Shown here in pieces: positions 6,521 through 12,599 of a stretch of 12,758 nucleotides of DNA. Position numbers and translations under genes: made by a program. The notes under the pieces are model-generated. The model searched no databases and was not told the DNA's origin. It worked only from the letters and a program-made list of their open reading frames with translations. Each line of letters starts with the position of its first letter. Positions within the stretch are counted from its first letter, which is position 1. Source of the stretch: Allobosea sp. Its GTDB lineage: Bacteria > Pseudomonadota > Alphaproteobacteria > Rhizobiales > Beijerinckiaceae. The stretch spans positions 1-12,758 of the forward strand of contig JAAEQB010000092.1 in NCBI GenBank assembly GCA_024231975.1, read 5' to 3'.

Positions 6521-8287
6521 ATGAACCTGTTCGAGATCTATTCCGCCCGTCTCCATGCAGCGCTCACGGCGCTGGCCGAGCGAGGCGCGCTCCCGGCCGG
6601 CCTCAATCTCGCGCGCGTCGTGGTCGAGCCGACCAAGGACCCGGCTCATGGCGATCTCGCCACCAACGCCGCGATGGTTCTGGCCAAGGATGCCGGCACC
6701 AATCCGCGCGCGCTGGCCGCGCTGCTGGTCGAGGAACTGTCGAAGGACCCGGAGATCACCAAGGCCGAGATCGCCGGCCCCGGCTTCATCAACCTGACCT
6801 TGCAGCCGGCCGTGTTCACGACGGTGCTGAAGGCCGCGATCGAGGCCGGGCTGGATTACGGGCGCGGCGCACTGAGGCCCGAGCCCAGGGTCAATGTCGA
6901 ATACGTTTCGGCCAATCCGACCGGGCCGATGCATGTCGGCCATGGCCGCGGCGCGGTGTTCGGCGATGCGCTGGCAAGCCTGCTCGCCTTTGCCGGCCAC
7001 AATGTCACCCGCGAATACTACATCAACGATGCCGGCGCGCAGGTCGACGTGCTCGCCCGTTCCGCCTTCCTGCGCTACCGCGAGGCGCTGGGCGAGGATA
7101 TCGGCGCGATCCCCGAAGGGCTCTATCCCGGCGACTATCTGGTCTCGGTCGGCAAGGCGCTGGCCGAACAATATGGCGATGCCCTGCGCGACAAGGCCGA
7201 GTGGGACTGGCTCCCGCTTGTGCGGCAGGCGGCGATCGACGGGATGATGGCGATGATCCGCGACGATCTCGCCGCGCTCGGCGTCGTCCACGAGCTCTTC
7301 TTCTCGGAGCGCTCGCTGCAGGGGCGGGACGGCAATTCCAACGCGGTGCACCAGACCATCGAGGATCTGCGGGCGCGCGATCTCGTCTATGAGGGCCGCC
7401 TGCCGCCGCCGAAGGGCCAGAAGGACGAGGACTGGGAGGATCGCGAGCAAACCCTGTTCCGCGCCACCAAGTTCGGCGACGATGTCGACCGGCCGCTGCT
7501 GAAGTCGGATGGCAGCTACACCTATTTCGCCAACGACATCGCCTATCACCGCTCGAAGTTCATGCGCGGCTTCCCGGAGATGATCGACGTCTGGGGCGCC
7601 GACCATGGCGGCTATGTCAAGCGCATGCAGGCGGCCGTGAAGGCCGTCACGAACGGGGAGGGCTCGCTCGACGTCAAGCTCTGCCAGCTCGTCCGCCTGC
7701 TGCGCAACGGCGAGCAGGTGCGCATGTCGAAGCGCTCCGGCGATTTCGTGACGCTGCGCGAGGTCATCGACGAGGTCGGCCGCGATGCGGTGCGCTTCAT
7801 GATGATCTTCCGCAAGAACGACGCGACGCTGGATTTCGATCTCGGCAAGGTCGTCGAGCAGTCGAAGGACAACCCGGTCTTCTACGTCCAGTATGCGCAT
7901 GCCCGCTGCGCCTCGATCTTCCGGCAGGCCCGCGAGGCTTTCCCGGATATCGACCCGTCGACGGAAGCGCTGGCCGGGGCCGATCTCTCGATCCTGACCG
8001 ACGAGGCCGAAATTGGCATCGTCAAGATGCTCGCGTCCTATCCGCGAATCATCGAGGGCGCGGCCGCCGCGCATGAGCCGCATCGCGTCGCGTTCTTCGT
8101 GCATGAGCTTGCGAGCGCCTTCCACTCGCTCTGGAACAAGGGCAAGGACTCGCCACAACTGCGCTTTGTAAATGCCACCGATCGGACAGCGACCTTGGCG
8201 AGATTGGCGTTCGTGCATGCGGTGCGTAGCGTCCTTGCCTCCGGTTTGGCTGTCGCCGGAGTTGCGGCGCCGGACGAGATGCGCTGA
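6521..8287 (+). CDS. argS: Arginyl-tRNA synthetase, class Ia (full length)
   Basis: 588 aa. It charges tRNA-Arg with arginine using ATP, in the cytoplasm. The N-terminal additional domain spans about 1-115, then VEYVSANPTGPMHVGHGRGA carries the HIGH-type motif as HVGH (138-141). The KMSKS loop is RMSKR (401-405), and the C-terminal anticodon-binding domain ends LAVAGVAAPDEMR. Length and motifs are those of an intact bacterial enzyme. ATG 6521 gives the usual MNLFE start; GTG 6512 is an alternative, and neither has a clear ribosome binding site. In many Hyphomicrobiales argS sits with dgt and a SPOR-domain gene; here its neighbours are an XRE regulator and HU inside mobile DNA, so this may be a second copy. 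That cannot be proved from the window. Confidence 0.95.
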   Translation: MNLFEIYSARLHAALTALAERGALPAGLNLARVVVEPTKDPAHGDLATNAAMVLAKDAGTNPRALAALLVEELSKDPEITKAEIAGPGFINLTLQPAVFTTVLKAAIEAGLDYGRGALRPEPRVNVEYVSANPTGPMHVGHGRGAVFGDALASLLAFAGHNVTREYYINDAGAQVDVLARSAFLRYREALGEDIGAIPEGLYPGDYLVSVGKALAEQYGDALRDKAEWDWLPLVRQAAIDGMMAMIRDDLAALGVVHELFFSERSLQGRDGNSNAVHQTIEDLRARDLVYEGRLPPPKGQKDEDWEDREQTLFRATKFGDDVDRPLLKSDGSYTYFANDIAYHRSKFMRGFPEMIDVWGADHGGYVKRMQAAVKAVTNGEGSLDVKLCQLVRLLRNGEQVRMSKRSGDFVTLREVIDEVGRDAVRFMMIFRKNDATLDFDLGKVVEQSKDNPVFYVQYAHARCASIFRQAREAFPDIDPSTEALAGADLSILTDEAEIGIVKMLASYPRIIEGAAAAHEPHRVAFFVHELASAFHSLWNKGKDSPQLRFVNATDRTATLARLAFVHAVRSVLASGLAVAGVAAPDEMR

Positions 8288-8338
8288 TCGGGTCCTGGCG
8301 ACCGGGCCGACCAGTTGTCATCGTCACCTCTCGGCATT

Positions 8339-8516
8339 CTCGATCGCGGTGGAGGCGATGCAGCACCGCGAGAGGATCGTTACGCGGATGCGCGGAGACC
8401 GCTTGCGGGCTCCGGGAGCGCGATGGCGCGAGTAGAGCCGTCCCCGAAGGGGTTTGCCCCCCGTTCCCGACGCGCTCCCACCAGCGAGGTTCGATTACGG
8501 GCTGAATCTCTCGCAT
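8339..8516. other. Highly structured intergenic region between argS and the HU gene
   Basis: There is no credible gene from 8288 to 8626. The stretch has stacked perfect stems: CGCGGTG-12-CACCGCG (8345-8370), CCCC-GAA-GGGG (8442-8452) nested inside GGGAGCGCG/CGCGCTCCC (8414-8422 with 8471-8479), and GCGAG/CTCGC flanking TTCGATTACGG (about 8484-8514). This could be a small structured RNA, an interspersed palindromic repeat or a decayed tRNA-like sequence. The rest, 8520-8610, shows nothing clear beyond a ribosome binding site for HU. Confidence 0.35.
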
Positions 8517-8626
8517 CGGCCGGGTATTCCGGTGGACAGGCGCCCACCCCGCCTTGCGAGCCCTAAAATGATCGCATCAGAGCTGTCATGGAGCGGATGC
8601 ACTTCCCCGAATGGAGATGAATTCTC

Positions 8627-8905
8627 ATGACGACCGCAACCGAGATTGCTGACAAGATTGCCGCTGATCAGAACCTGACCAAGGTGCAGGCCAAGGCCAT
8701 CGTCGACAGCGTGTTCAAGCAGATCGCAGAGGCGGCCAAGACCGGCGCTGAAACAAATGTCCCAGGCTTCGGGAAATTCAAGATCAAGGCCATGCCGGAG
8801 CGAGAAGCCCGGAATCCCGCAACCGGCGCGACGATCAAGGTCGCGGCGTCGAAGAAACTGACCTTCACGCCGGCCAAGGCCCTGAAGGACGCGCTCAACA
8901 ACTGA
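8627..8905 (+). CDS. HU-family nucleoid DNA-binding protein
   Basis: 92 aa, the normal HU length. It binds and bends DNA as a dimer, with roles in nucleoid structure, recombination and replication. The N-terminal helices (TATEIADKIAADQNL...VQAKAIVDSVFKQI) are followed by NVPGFGKFKIK (the GFG turn) and a beta-arm with ARNPATG, whose proline is the residue that intercalates into DNA. The end, KKLTFTPAKALKDALN, is typical. GGAG lies 10 bases before the ATG. It stands alone and converges on the 51-aa ORF. HU versus an IHF subunit is hard to separate by sequence; FGKF and the short tail favour HU. Elements sometimes carry their own HU or IHF to assist excision or transfer. Confidence 0.9.
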   Translation: MTTATEIADKIAADQNLTKVQAKAIVDSVFKQIAEAAKTGAETNVPGFGKFKIKAMPEREARNPATGATIKVAASKKLTFTPAKALKDALNN

Positions 8906-8958
8906 CGACGAGCGGCCTCCGGCTGCTCCTTGCGGCACTGCCGTCGTCGACACGCGAA

Positions 8959-8978
8959 GAGGAGGCTTACGCCTCCTC
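8959..8978. terminator. Hairpin between convergent HU and 51-aa genes
   Basis: GAGGAGGC-TTAC-GCCTCCTC is a perfect 8-bp stem placed 54 bp after the HU stop and overlapping the stop codon of the convergent 51-aa ORF. It probably ends transcription in both directions, although there is no long T-run. Confidence 0.45.
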
Positions 8979-9122
8979 CCTCTCGCGCCGCTGATCCGCC
9001 TCGGCGAGCAGTTGGTCGAGGCGTGCCTGCGCTTCCGCGCGCTCCTTGCGGGTGAGGATGCTGCCTGCGAGCTCCGCGCGCAGCTCGGCGATTTCCTGAT
9101 GGATGCAGATGGCGTTGTGCAT
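8967..9122 (-). CDS. Small hypothetical protein, 51 aa, helical and charged
   Basis: The frame from ATG 9122 has an excellent ribosome binding site (GGAGG, five bases upstream), which is the main reason for accepting such a short gene. The product is MHNAICIHQEIAELRAELAG followed by a Glu/Arg-rich stretch ending REREEA. Residues about 8-50 would form one long amphipathic helix, probably a coiled coil. I do not recognise a family. The open frame continues upstream to 9449, but that part is low-complexity and crosses a hairpin element. The gene lies between HU and a hairpin repeat at 9190-9295 that would fall in its leader. Confidence 0.55.
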   Translation of the reverse strand: MHNAICIHQEIAELRAELAGSILTRKERAEAQARLDQLLAEADQRREREEA

Positions 9123-9189
9123 GTGAACCTCCAATGTCTCGATGACGGCAGGCCGCCACCGGTCGTTGGAGGTCCGGGGCAAGGATTGC

Positions 9190-9295
9190 GTCAGCAACCG
9201 GCGGAGCCGGCGGGTGGGGGAGCCGATTTTGTCGGCGGGCGCGGATGCGTCCGGCGACAAAATTGGGGGCGCCGCCCGTCCTTGCGGCGGGCCGA
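9190..9295 (+). repeat. Dispersed structured element, copy C (divergent)
   Basis: The core folds into a long hairpin at 9223-9266: CCGATTTTGTCG pairs with CGACAAAATTGG (12 bp, one G-T), and inside it CGGGCGC pairs with GCGTCCG around a GGAT loop. Flanks match the other two copies: GGCGGG..GG.GGAGCCG before, and GGGGGCG...GTCCTTG.GGC after. It lies between the 51-aa and 166-aa genes. The remainder of the gap (9296-9500) shows no gene or clear signal. Confidence 0.6.
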
Positions 9296-9505
9296 CTGAC
9301 GGTATGCTCGTTGCCCCAGAGAGAAAGACGGCCTGGCTCCACGGTGCCGCGCAGGTCCGGAAACGTGCGCTCTTGGCTCTGATCGTCTGGCTCGACAGGG
9401 CACCGGGCCGGCCAGACACTGTATCAGCTTGCCGCAGGCAGTCGGCCAAAAAGTGCCTACCAGCAACGACGGTTTCCGTGACCGGCGGCGGCGCGGGGGG
9501 TTAAA

Positions 9506-9536
9506 AGAGGCGAGGCGGCCTCGCCGCCTCGCCTCT
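9506..9536 (-). terminator. Intrinsic terminator of the 166-aa gene
   Basis: A 13-bp perfect stem, AGAGGCGAGGCGG with its complement around a CCTCG loop, is followed on the minus strand by TTTT. It begins 5 bp after the stop of the minus-strand gene ending at 9542, a textbook Rho-independent layout. Confidence 0.8.
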
Positions 9537-9541
9537 GCTTC

Positions 9542-10042
9542 TCAGCCGGAGGAGCCGTAGACGATCCGGCCAGCCGAGAAATCCACCCCCGTCTCGGCCG
9601 CAATGTCATCGATGATCCGGCGTAGCCCACAAAGCTCATGGTCGCCGATATCGCGCAGGCTCGGCTCAGTCTCTCCGAGCGGGCGCCAGCGTCTCGATCG
9701 CTCATCGAAGATCTCGCGCGTCGCGAAATCGATGCGGAGCTCATCGAGCAGCGGATGCGGGCGCTCCGTCAGCCATCGGGAGGAAAACTCCTCATCGATC
9801 CAGTAGAGATCCTCGCAAGCGGCGCGGTAGCGTGAGGTCGCCTCGTCGAGCGCGGTGTCCTGCTCTGCCCTCAGGCCATCACCCATCAGTCCGATCAGCT
9901 CGCCGAGTTTCGCGACGAGGCGGTCATGGGCGCAACGCGCGAGATCATTGTCGCAGCCAAGGCGATTGGCCCGGACCAGGATCTTGAAGCCGCAGAAGCG
10001 GGTGAACAGCGAGAAGTAATCGAAATTGCTCGTCGTCAGCAT
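9542..10042 (-). CDS. Hypothetical protein, 166 aa
   Basis: The start at ATG 10042 is supported by a GGAG ribosome binding site eight bases upstream, and the end by a strong intrinsic terminator, so the gene is real. The N-terminus (MLTTSNFDYFSLFTRFCGFK) is aromatic but followed at once by charged sequence, so it is not a convincing signal peptide or membrane anchor. The rest is acidic and mostly helical, with several Trp/Asp/Glu-rich segments (DLYWIDEEFSSRWLTERPHP). I recognise no family. It is divergent from the DUF1173 gene, with copy A of the structured element in between. Proteins of this kind are common as uncharacterised passengers of alphaproteobacterial conjugative elements, but no function can be given. 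Confidence 0.75.
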   Translation of the reverse strand: MLTTSNFDYFSLFTRFCGFKILVRANRLGCDNDLARCAHDRLVAKLGELIGLMGDGLRAEQDTALDEATSRYRAACEDLYWIDEEFSSRWLTERPHPLLDELRIDFATREIFDERSRRWRPLGETEPSLRDIGDHELCGLRRIIDDIAAETGVDFSAGRIVYGSSG

Positions 10043-10102
10043 TGGGTATCTCCTTTCGTTCTGACGGAAGGAGACCGCACCTTAGCCGCGAGGGGTCAGG
10101 GA

Positions 10103-10290
10103 GCGCGCAGCGCCCGCCAGAGGCGGCGAGCGGTGCCTCCGGATTTCCGACCCGTCCACGGACGGGGCTGAAATTCGGGGGGACCGCGATGTCCTTGACG
10201 CCGGAGTGGCGGGTGCACATTGCGACGTCAGAGAGAGGGAAATCCACGGCGCCGGCCAGGCGCCGTGTCCGCAGCCGGCGGCAGCCGGCC
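10103..10290 (+). repeat. Dispersed structured element, copy A
   Basis: About 185 bp that closely match copy B at 12166-12345, with near-identical blocks such as CCGGATTTCCGACCC, ACCGCGATGTCCTTGA and GCGACGTCAGAGAGAGGGAAA (split at 10216-10236), ending in GCCGGCGGCAGCCGGC. The core hairpin is 10139-10178: outer stem CCGGATTTC/GAAATTCGG and inner stem CCCGTC-CACG-GACGGG. It lies between the divergent 166-aa and DUF1173 genes and would be in the DUF1173 leader. Confidence 0.75.
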
Positions 10291-10371
10291 CTGCAACCGA
10301 TCCAATTGCGTGCCCGGGTTGCGGCGCCGCCCCCACCGCGCGAAACTTCCCGAGGAATGAGGAGGATTTGG

Positions 10372-11571
10372 ATGCGCCGGTTCGACATCGCGGGCGCCGT
10401 TCTGAGCGAGGACGATCCGGCACTGCCCGCGGCGATCGCAGCAGCGTATCGCGATCGGGTCCGCCCCCTATGCCTGTGCCGTGACCCCGGCATCCCGATG
10501 TATGTCGCGGCGATGGGTGAGCAGTTCGTCATCAAACGCATGCCGCTCTCGGGCGGCCAGCACGACCCGGCCTGCGATTCCTATGAGCCGCCGCTCGATC
10601 TATCGGGCCTCGGTCCGTTGATGGGGAGCGCGATCCGGCTCGATCCCGATAGCGGGATGGCGGCGCTGCGGCTGGAGTTCAGCCTGACGCGGACCGGCAG
10701 CCGGGCGGCGCCGACGCCGGGCGCGTCGGAATCCAGCTCGGTGAAGAGCGAGGCGCGCCGCCTATCGCTACGCGCGCTGCTGCATCTGCTGTGGCATGAG
10801 GCTGGGCTGACCAAATGGACCTCTGCCTGGGCCGGCAAGCGCCATTGGTGGAACATCCGCTGGCACCTCTTCGAAGCCGCGAAGACCATGCTGGTGAAAG
10901 GCGCGCCGCTGAGCGATGTGCTGTTGGTGCCGGAATCGTTCCGCGCCGAGAACAAGGATGCGATCGAGCAGCGGCGCGCCGCTACGCTGAACGGGATCCA
11001 GCCGCAGAGAACCGGCCCGCGGAAGCTGATGGTGCTGGTCGGCGAGGTCAAGGAATTCCAGGCGGCGCGTGGCGGCCACCGGCTGGTCGTCAAGCATCTG
11101 CCCGGCTTCCCATTCCTGCTCGACGACAGGAGCTGGGCCCGTGTGCAGGCGCGCTTCGAAGCCGAGCTCGCGCTATGGGCGGCGAACGACGCCTCGCATC
11201 TGATCGCGGTCGCAACCTTCGGGCTCAATGCCGCAGGCCTCGCGATCGTCGAGGAGATCGCGTTGATGGTCGTGGCCGAGAACTGGATCCCTTACGAATC
11301 CGCGCAGGAGCTGCGTCTCGTCGAGGCGCTGGCGAAGACGCGCGAGCAGAGCATCAAGGGTCTGCGATTCGCTTCAGCCGCGGGTCAGCCAATCGTCTCC
11401 GCATTGCTGATGCAGCATCGGCCACGCCCGCTCGCGCTCTTCGTGGTGCCTGCGAGCGCGAACGAAAGCTATGAGGCCGCGCTCGAGGAGCTGATCGCCA
11501 CGCGCCCCGAGATAGACAGCTGGATCTGGCATGTGGGCCAGGGCGAGATGCCGGCGCTCCCCGTCCGATAA
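10372..11571 (+). CDS. DUF1173 family protein, 399 aa
   Basis: The frame is open from 10042, but ATG 10372 has a strong ribosome binding site (GGAGG, six bases upstream), and sequence before it is a non-coding repeat, so the gene starts here. The N-terminal region (RPLCLCRDPGIPMYVA...GGQHDPACDSYEPPLDLSGLG) and the rest match my memory of DUF1173, a family of unknown function carried by plasmids and integrative elements of Proteobacteria. C34, C36, H64 and C68 could form a zinc site. The middle (LLHLLWHEAGLTKWTSAWAG, KRHWWNIRW) is Trp-rich and the C-terminal half alternates strands and helices. No catalytic motif is evident. It is a single-gene unit ended by a hairpin cluster. Family about 70% sure, function unknown. 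Confidence 0.75.
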   Translation: MRRFDIAGAVLSEDDPALPAAIAAAYRDRVRPLCLCRDPGIPMYVAAMGEQFVIKRMPLSGGQHDPACDSYEPPLDLSGLGPLMGSAIRLDPDSGMAALRLEFSLTRTGSRAAPTPGASESSSVKSEARRLSLRALLHLLWHEAGLTKWTSAWAGKRHWWNIRWHLFEAAKTMLVKGAPLSDVLLVPESFRAENKDAIEQRRAATLNGIQPQRTGPRKLMVLVGEVKEFQAARGGHRLVVKHLPGFPFLLDDRSWARVQARFEAELALWAANDASHLIAVATFGLNAAGLAIVEEIALMVVAENWIPYESAQELRLVEALAKTREQSIKGLRFASAAGQPIVSALLMQHRPRPLALFVVPASANESYEAALEELIATRPEIDSWIWHVGQGEMPALPVR

Positions 11572-11580
11572 GGATGTCGG

Positions 11581-11654
11581 CCGTCCAACGCCAAGGGAGT
11601 TGGACGGGATGCCGGGCTGGCCCCGGCAACGGGGTGCCGGCTCAATGAGCCGGC
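11581..11654. terminator. Three consecutive hairpins between convergent genes
   Basis: CCGTCCAAC-9-GTTGGACGG (11581-11607), TGCCGGG-5-CCCGGCA (11610-11628) and GCCGGCTC-AAT-GAGCCGGC (11636-11654) follow one another after the DUF1173 stop. The last overlaps the stop codon of the convergent 60-aa gene. They probably end transcription from both sides, although none has a T-run. Confidence 0.5.
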
Positions 11655-11824
11655 CCGCGTTCGTGCGGGTCGAATTCATGGATGGGCTCAAGGTCGTCAT
11701 CGGCGTCGAGCTCCTCGCTTGGCAGGGCGCCGTACTGGTCGCCAGACTTGAAGAGCGTGACCGGAACCATGAGGGTGCGGGCAAGGTGGAAGGCGTGGTC
11801 TCGTGCGAGGCTGAGATCGGACAT
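11642..11824 (-). CDS. Small hypothetical protein, 60 aa
   Basis: MSDLSLARDHAFHLARTLMV, then PVTLFKSGDQYGALPSEELD and an acidic, His-containing tail (HEFDPHERGPAH). A GGAG ribosome binding site lies 10 bases before the ATG. The composition is protein-like and unlike its shadow frames: an N-terminal amphipathic helix, a short strand pair with Gly-Asp-Gln-Tyr, and an acidic end. I do not recognise a named family. It converges on the DUF1173 gene. Functions such as a regulator or antirestriction cofactor cannot be argued from sequence. Confidence 0.6.
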   Translation of the reverse strand: MSDLSLARDHAFHLARTLMVPVTLFKSGDQYGALPSEELDADDDLEPIHEFDPHERGPAH

Positions 11825-11902
11825 CGTCTTGAGGCTCCATCCGAAGCGGGGGAATTCCCGCTCGATGGCTCCTCGAAGGGCCGGCCCCGGTCGCGATCAC
11901 CG

Positions 11903-11920
11903 CGCGGGCTTAAGCCCGCG
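11903..11920. repeat. 18-bp perfect palindrome
   Basis: CGCGGGCTTAAGCCCGCG lies in the gap upstream of the 60-aa gene and downstream of nothing on the plus strand. It may be an operator or a cruciform-forming site; no function is evident. Confidence 0.4.
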
Positions 11921-11971
11921 GCCGCAGCTTGCTAGCGGACCCCTTGTGGGTTGATCGTGGAAGGTCCGGGG

Positions 11972-12121
11972 ATGGACCAGGACGCCATCACGAGAGAGCG
12001 GGATTGCACCGCGTCAGTCGAAGCCGCTGACAGCATGGCCCTGATCCTCGAACGGGTCCCGGCGCCCCCGGCGCTTTGGATGCCGCCCGGCACGCTTGAC
12101 CGGTCCGGTGACGTGGCCTGA
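11972..12121 (+). CDS. Possible small protein, 49 aa
   Basis: ATG 11972 follows GGAAGG seven bases upstream and opens a 49-codon frame (MDQDAITRERDCTASVEAAD...) ending in TGA at 12121. Third positions are mostly G or C, as in neighbouring genes, and the first half would be a charged helix; the second half is Pro-rich. A minus-strand frame also covers this DNA but lacks a ribosome binding site. I recognise no family, and it may be spurious. The rest of 11921-12165 shows nothing else. Confidence 0.3.
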   Translation: MDQDAITRERDCTASVEAADSMALILERVPAPPALWMPPGTLDRSGDVA

Positions 12122-12165
12122 TATCCGCCGACGCAGAATGCGACCGCGCCTTGACGTAGTCCTGG

Positions 12166-12345
12166 AGCCCGCAGCACGCGCCACAGGCGGCGGGCGGAGG
12201 AGCCGGATTTCCGACCCGGCCACGGCCGGGGTTGAAATCGGGGGGGCGACCGCGATGTCCTTGAGGCGGCACCGGCGGATGCACAATGCGACGTCAGAGA
12301 GAGGGAAAACCACAGCGCCGAGTCCGCTCGCCGGCGGCAGCCGGC
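12166..12345 (+). repeat. Dispersed structured element, copy B
   Basis: Close match to copy A over about 180 bp. The core hairpin is 12203-12241: outer stem CCGGATTTC with GAAATCGG, inner stem CCCGGC-CACG-GCCGGG. Relative to copy A the fifth inner pair changes from T-A to G-C, keeping the pairing, and the CACG loop is unchanged. It lies downstream of the minus-strand DUF736 fragment, so it is not in a fixed position relative to genes. Confidence 0.75.
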
Positions 12346-12395
12346 ACGACTCCCACCCCGTAGCGCTCGAACCGTGGTCGGCCGAACATGGAAAT

Positions 12396-12417
12396 GGCCC
12401 CGCCGTTTGGCGGGGCC
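12396..12417 (-). terminator. Hairpin after the DUF736 gene
   Basis: GGCCCCGCC-GTTT-GGCGGGGCC is a perfect 9-bp stem, 14 bp after the DUF736 stop on the minus strand, followed there by ATTT. Likely terminator with a weak T-run. Confidence 0.6.
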
Positions 12418-12430
12418 GGGGGGAGGGGCC

Positions 12431-12598
12431 TCAGTCTCGGTTCGGCCGGGACCAGATCAGCTGGAGGCCTTGCTCGCCTTCGACCTCGACCAGGGTGGCG
12501 TAGATCGGGGCCGGGAAGCTCGGATCGTCGAGCTTGACCGAGAGGTAGTCGCGGCCGCTCTGCTCGGAGTGCTTCTGCCAGGCCGCACCAAGTTCGAC
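12431..12598 (-). pseudogene. DUF736 family protein, C-terminal 55 codons, interrupted upstream
   Basis: On the minus strand this frame reads VELGAAWQKHSEQSGRDYLS, then VKLDDPSFPAPIYATLVEVE and ends LQLIWSRPNRD followed by a stop. This is the characteristic C-terminal half of DUF736, a small (about 100-aa) family of unknown function abundant on alphaproteobacterial plasmids and integrative elements. The N-terminal half should continue to the right, but resemblance stops at 12598; the next codons come from a 20-bp palindrome and the frame hits a stop within ten codons. The gene therefore appears broken by an insertion or deletion whose end lies at 12600. The missing half may exist beyond the right edge. 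Confidence 0.75.
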
Positions 12599-12599
12599 G

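Noticed and set aside
6413..8218. 601-codon open frame on the minus strand across argS
   Set aside because: It lies opposite a gene with all ArgRS motifs; its Leu/Arg/Ala-rich product is what the complement of a GC-rich gene gives, and it has no family resemblance.
8414..8483. tRNA gene (7-bp acceptor-like stem followed by ACCA)
   Set aside because: The segment before the 3' acceptor strand does not form a T arm with a TTC loop, and the D loop lacks the conserved GG, so it is not a functional tRNA.
8967..9449. 160-codon form of the 51-aa gene
   Set aside because: The extra N-terminal part passes through the copy C hairpin and looks non-coding; ATG 9122 has a far better start signal.
10193..10260. 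Small protein encoded by copies A and B (MSL...ATSERGK)
   Set aside because: Most differences between the two copies change amino acids, and there is no ribosome binding site, so coding constraint is not supported; the element is better read as non-coding.
10042..10371. N-terminal extension of the DUF1173 protein from ATG 10042
   Set aside because: It would overlap the start of the divergent gene, run through a dispersed repeat and ignore the strong ribosome binding site before ATG 10372.
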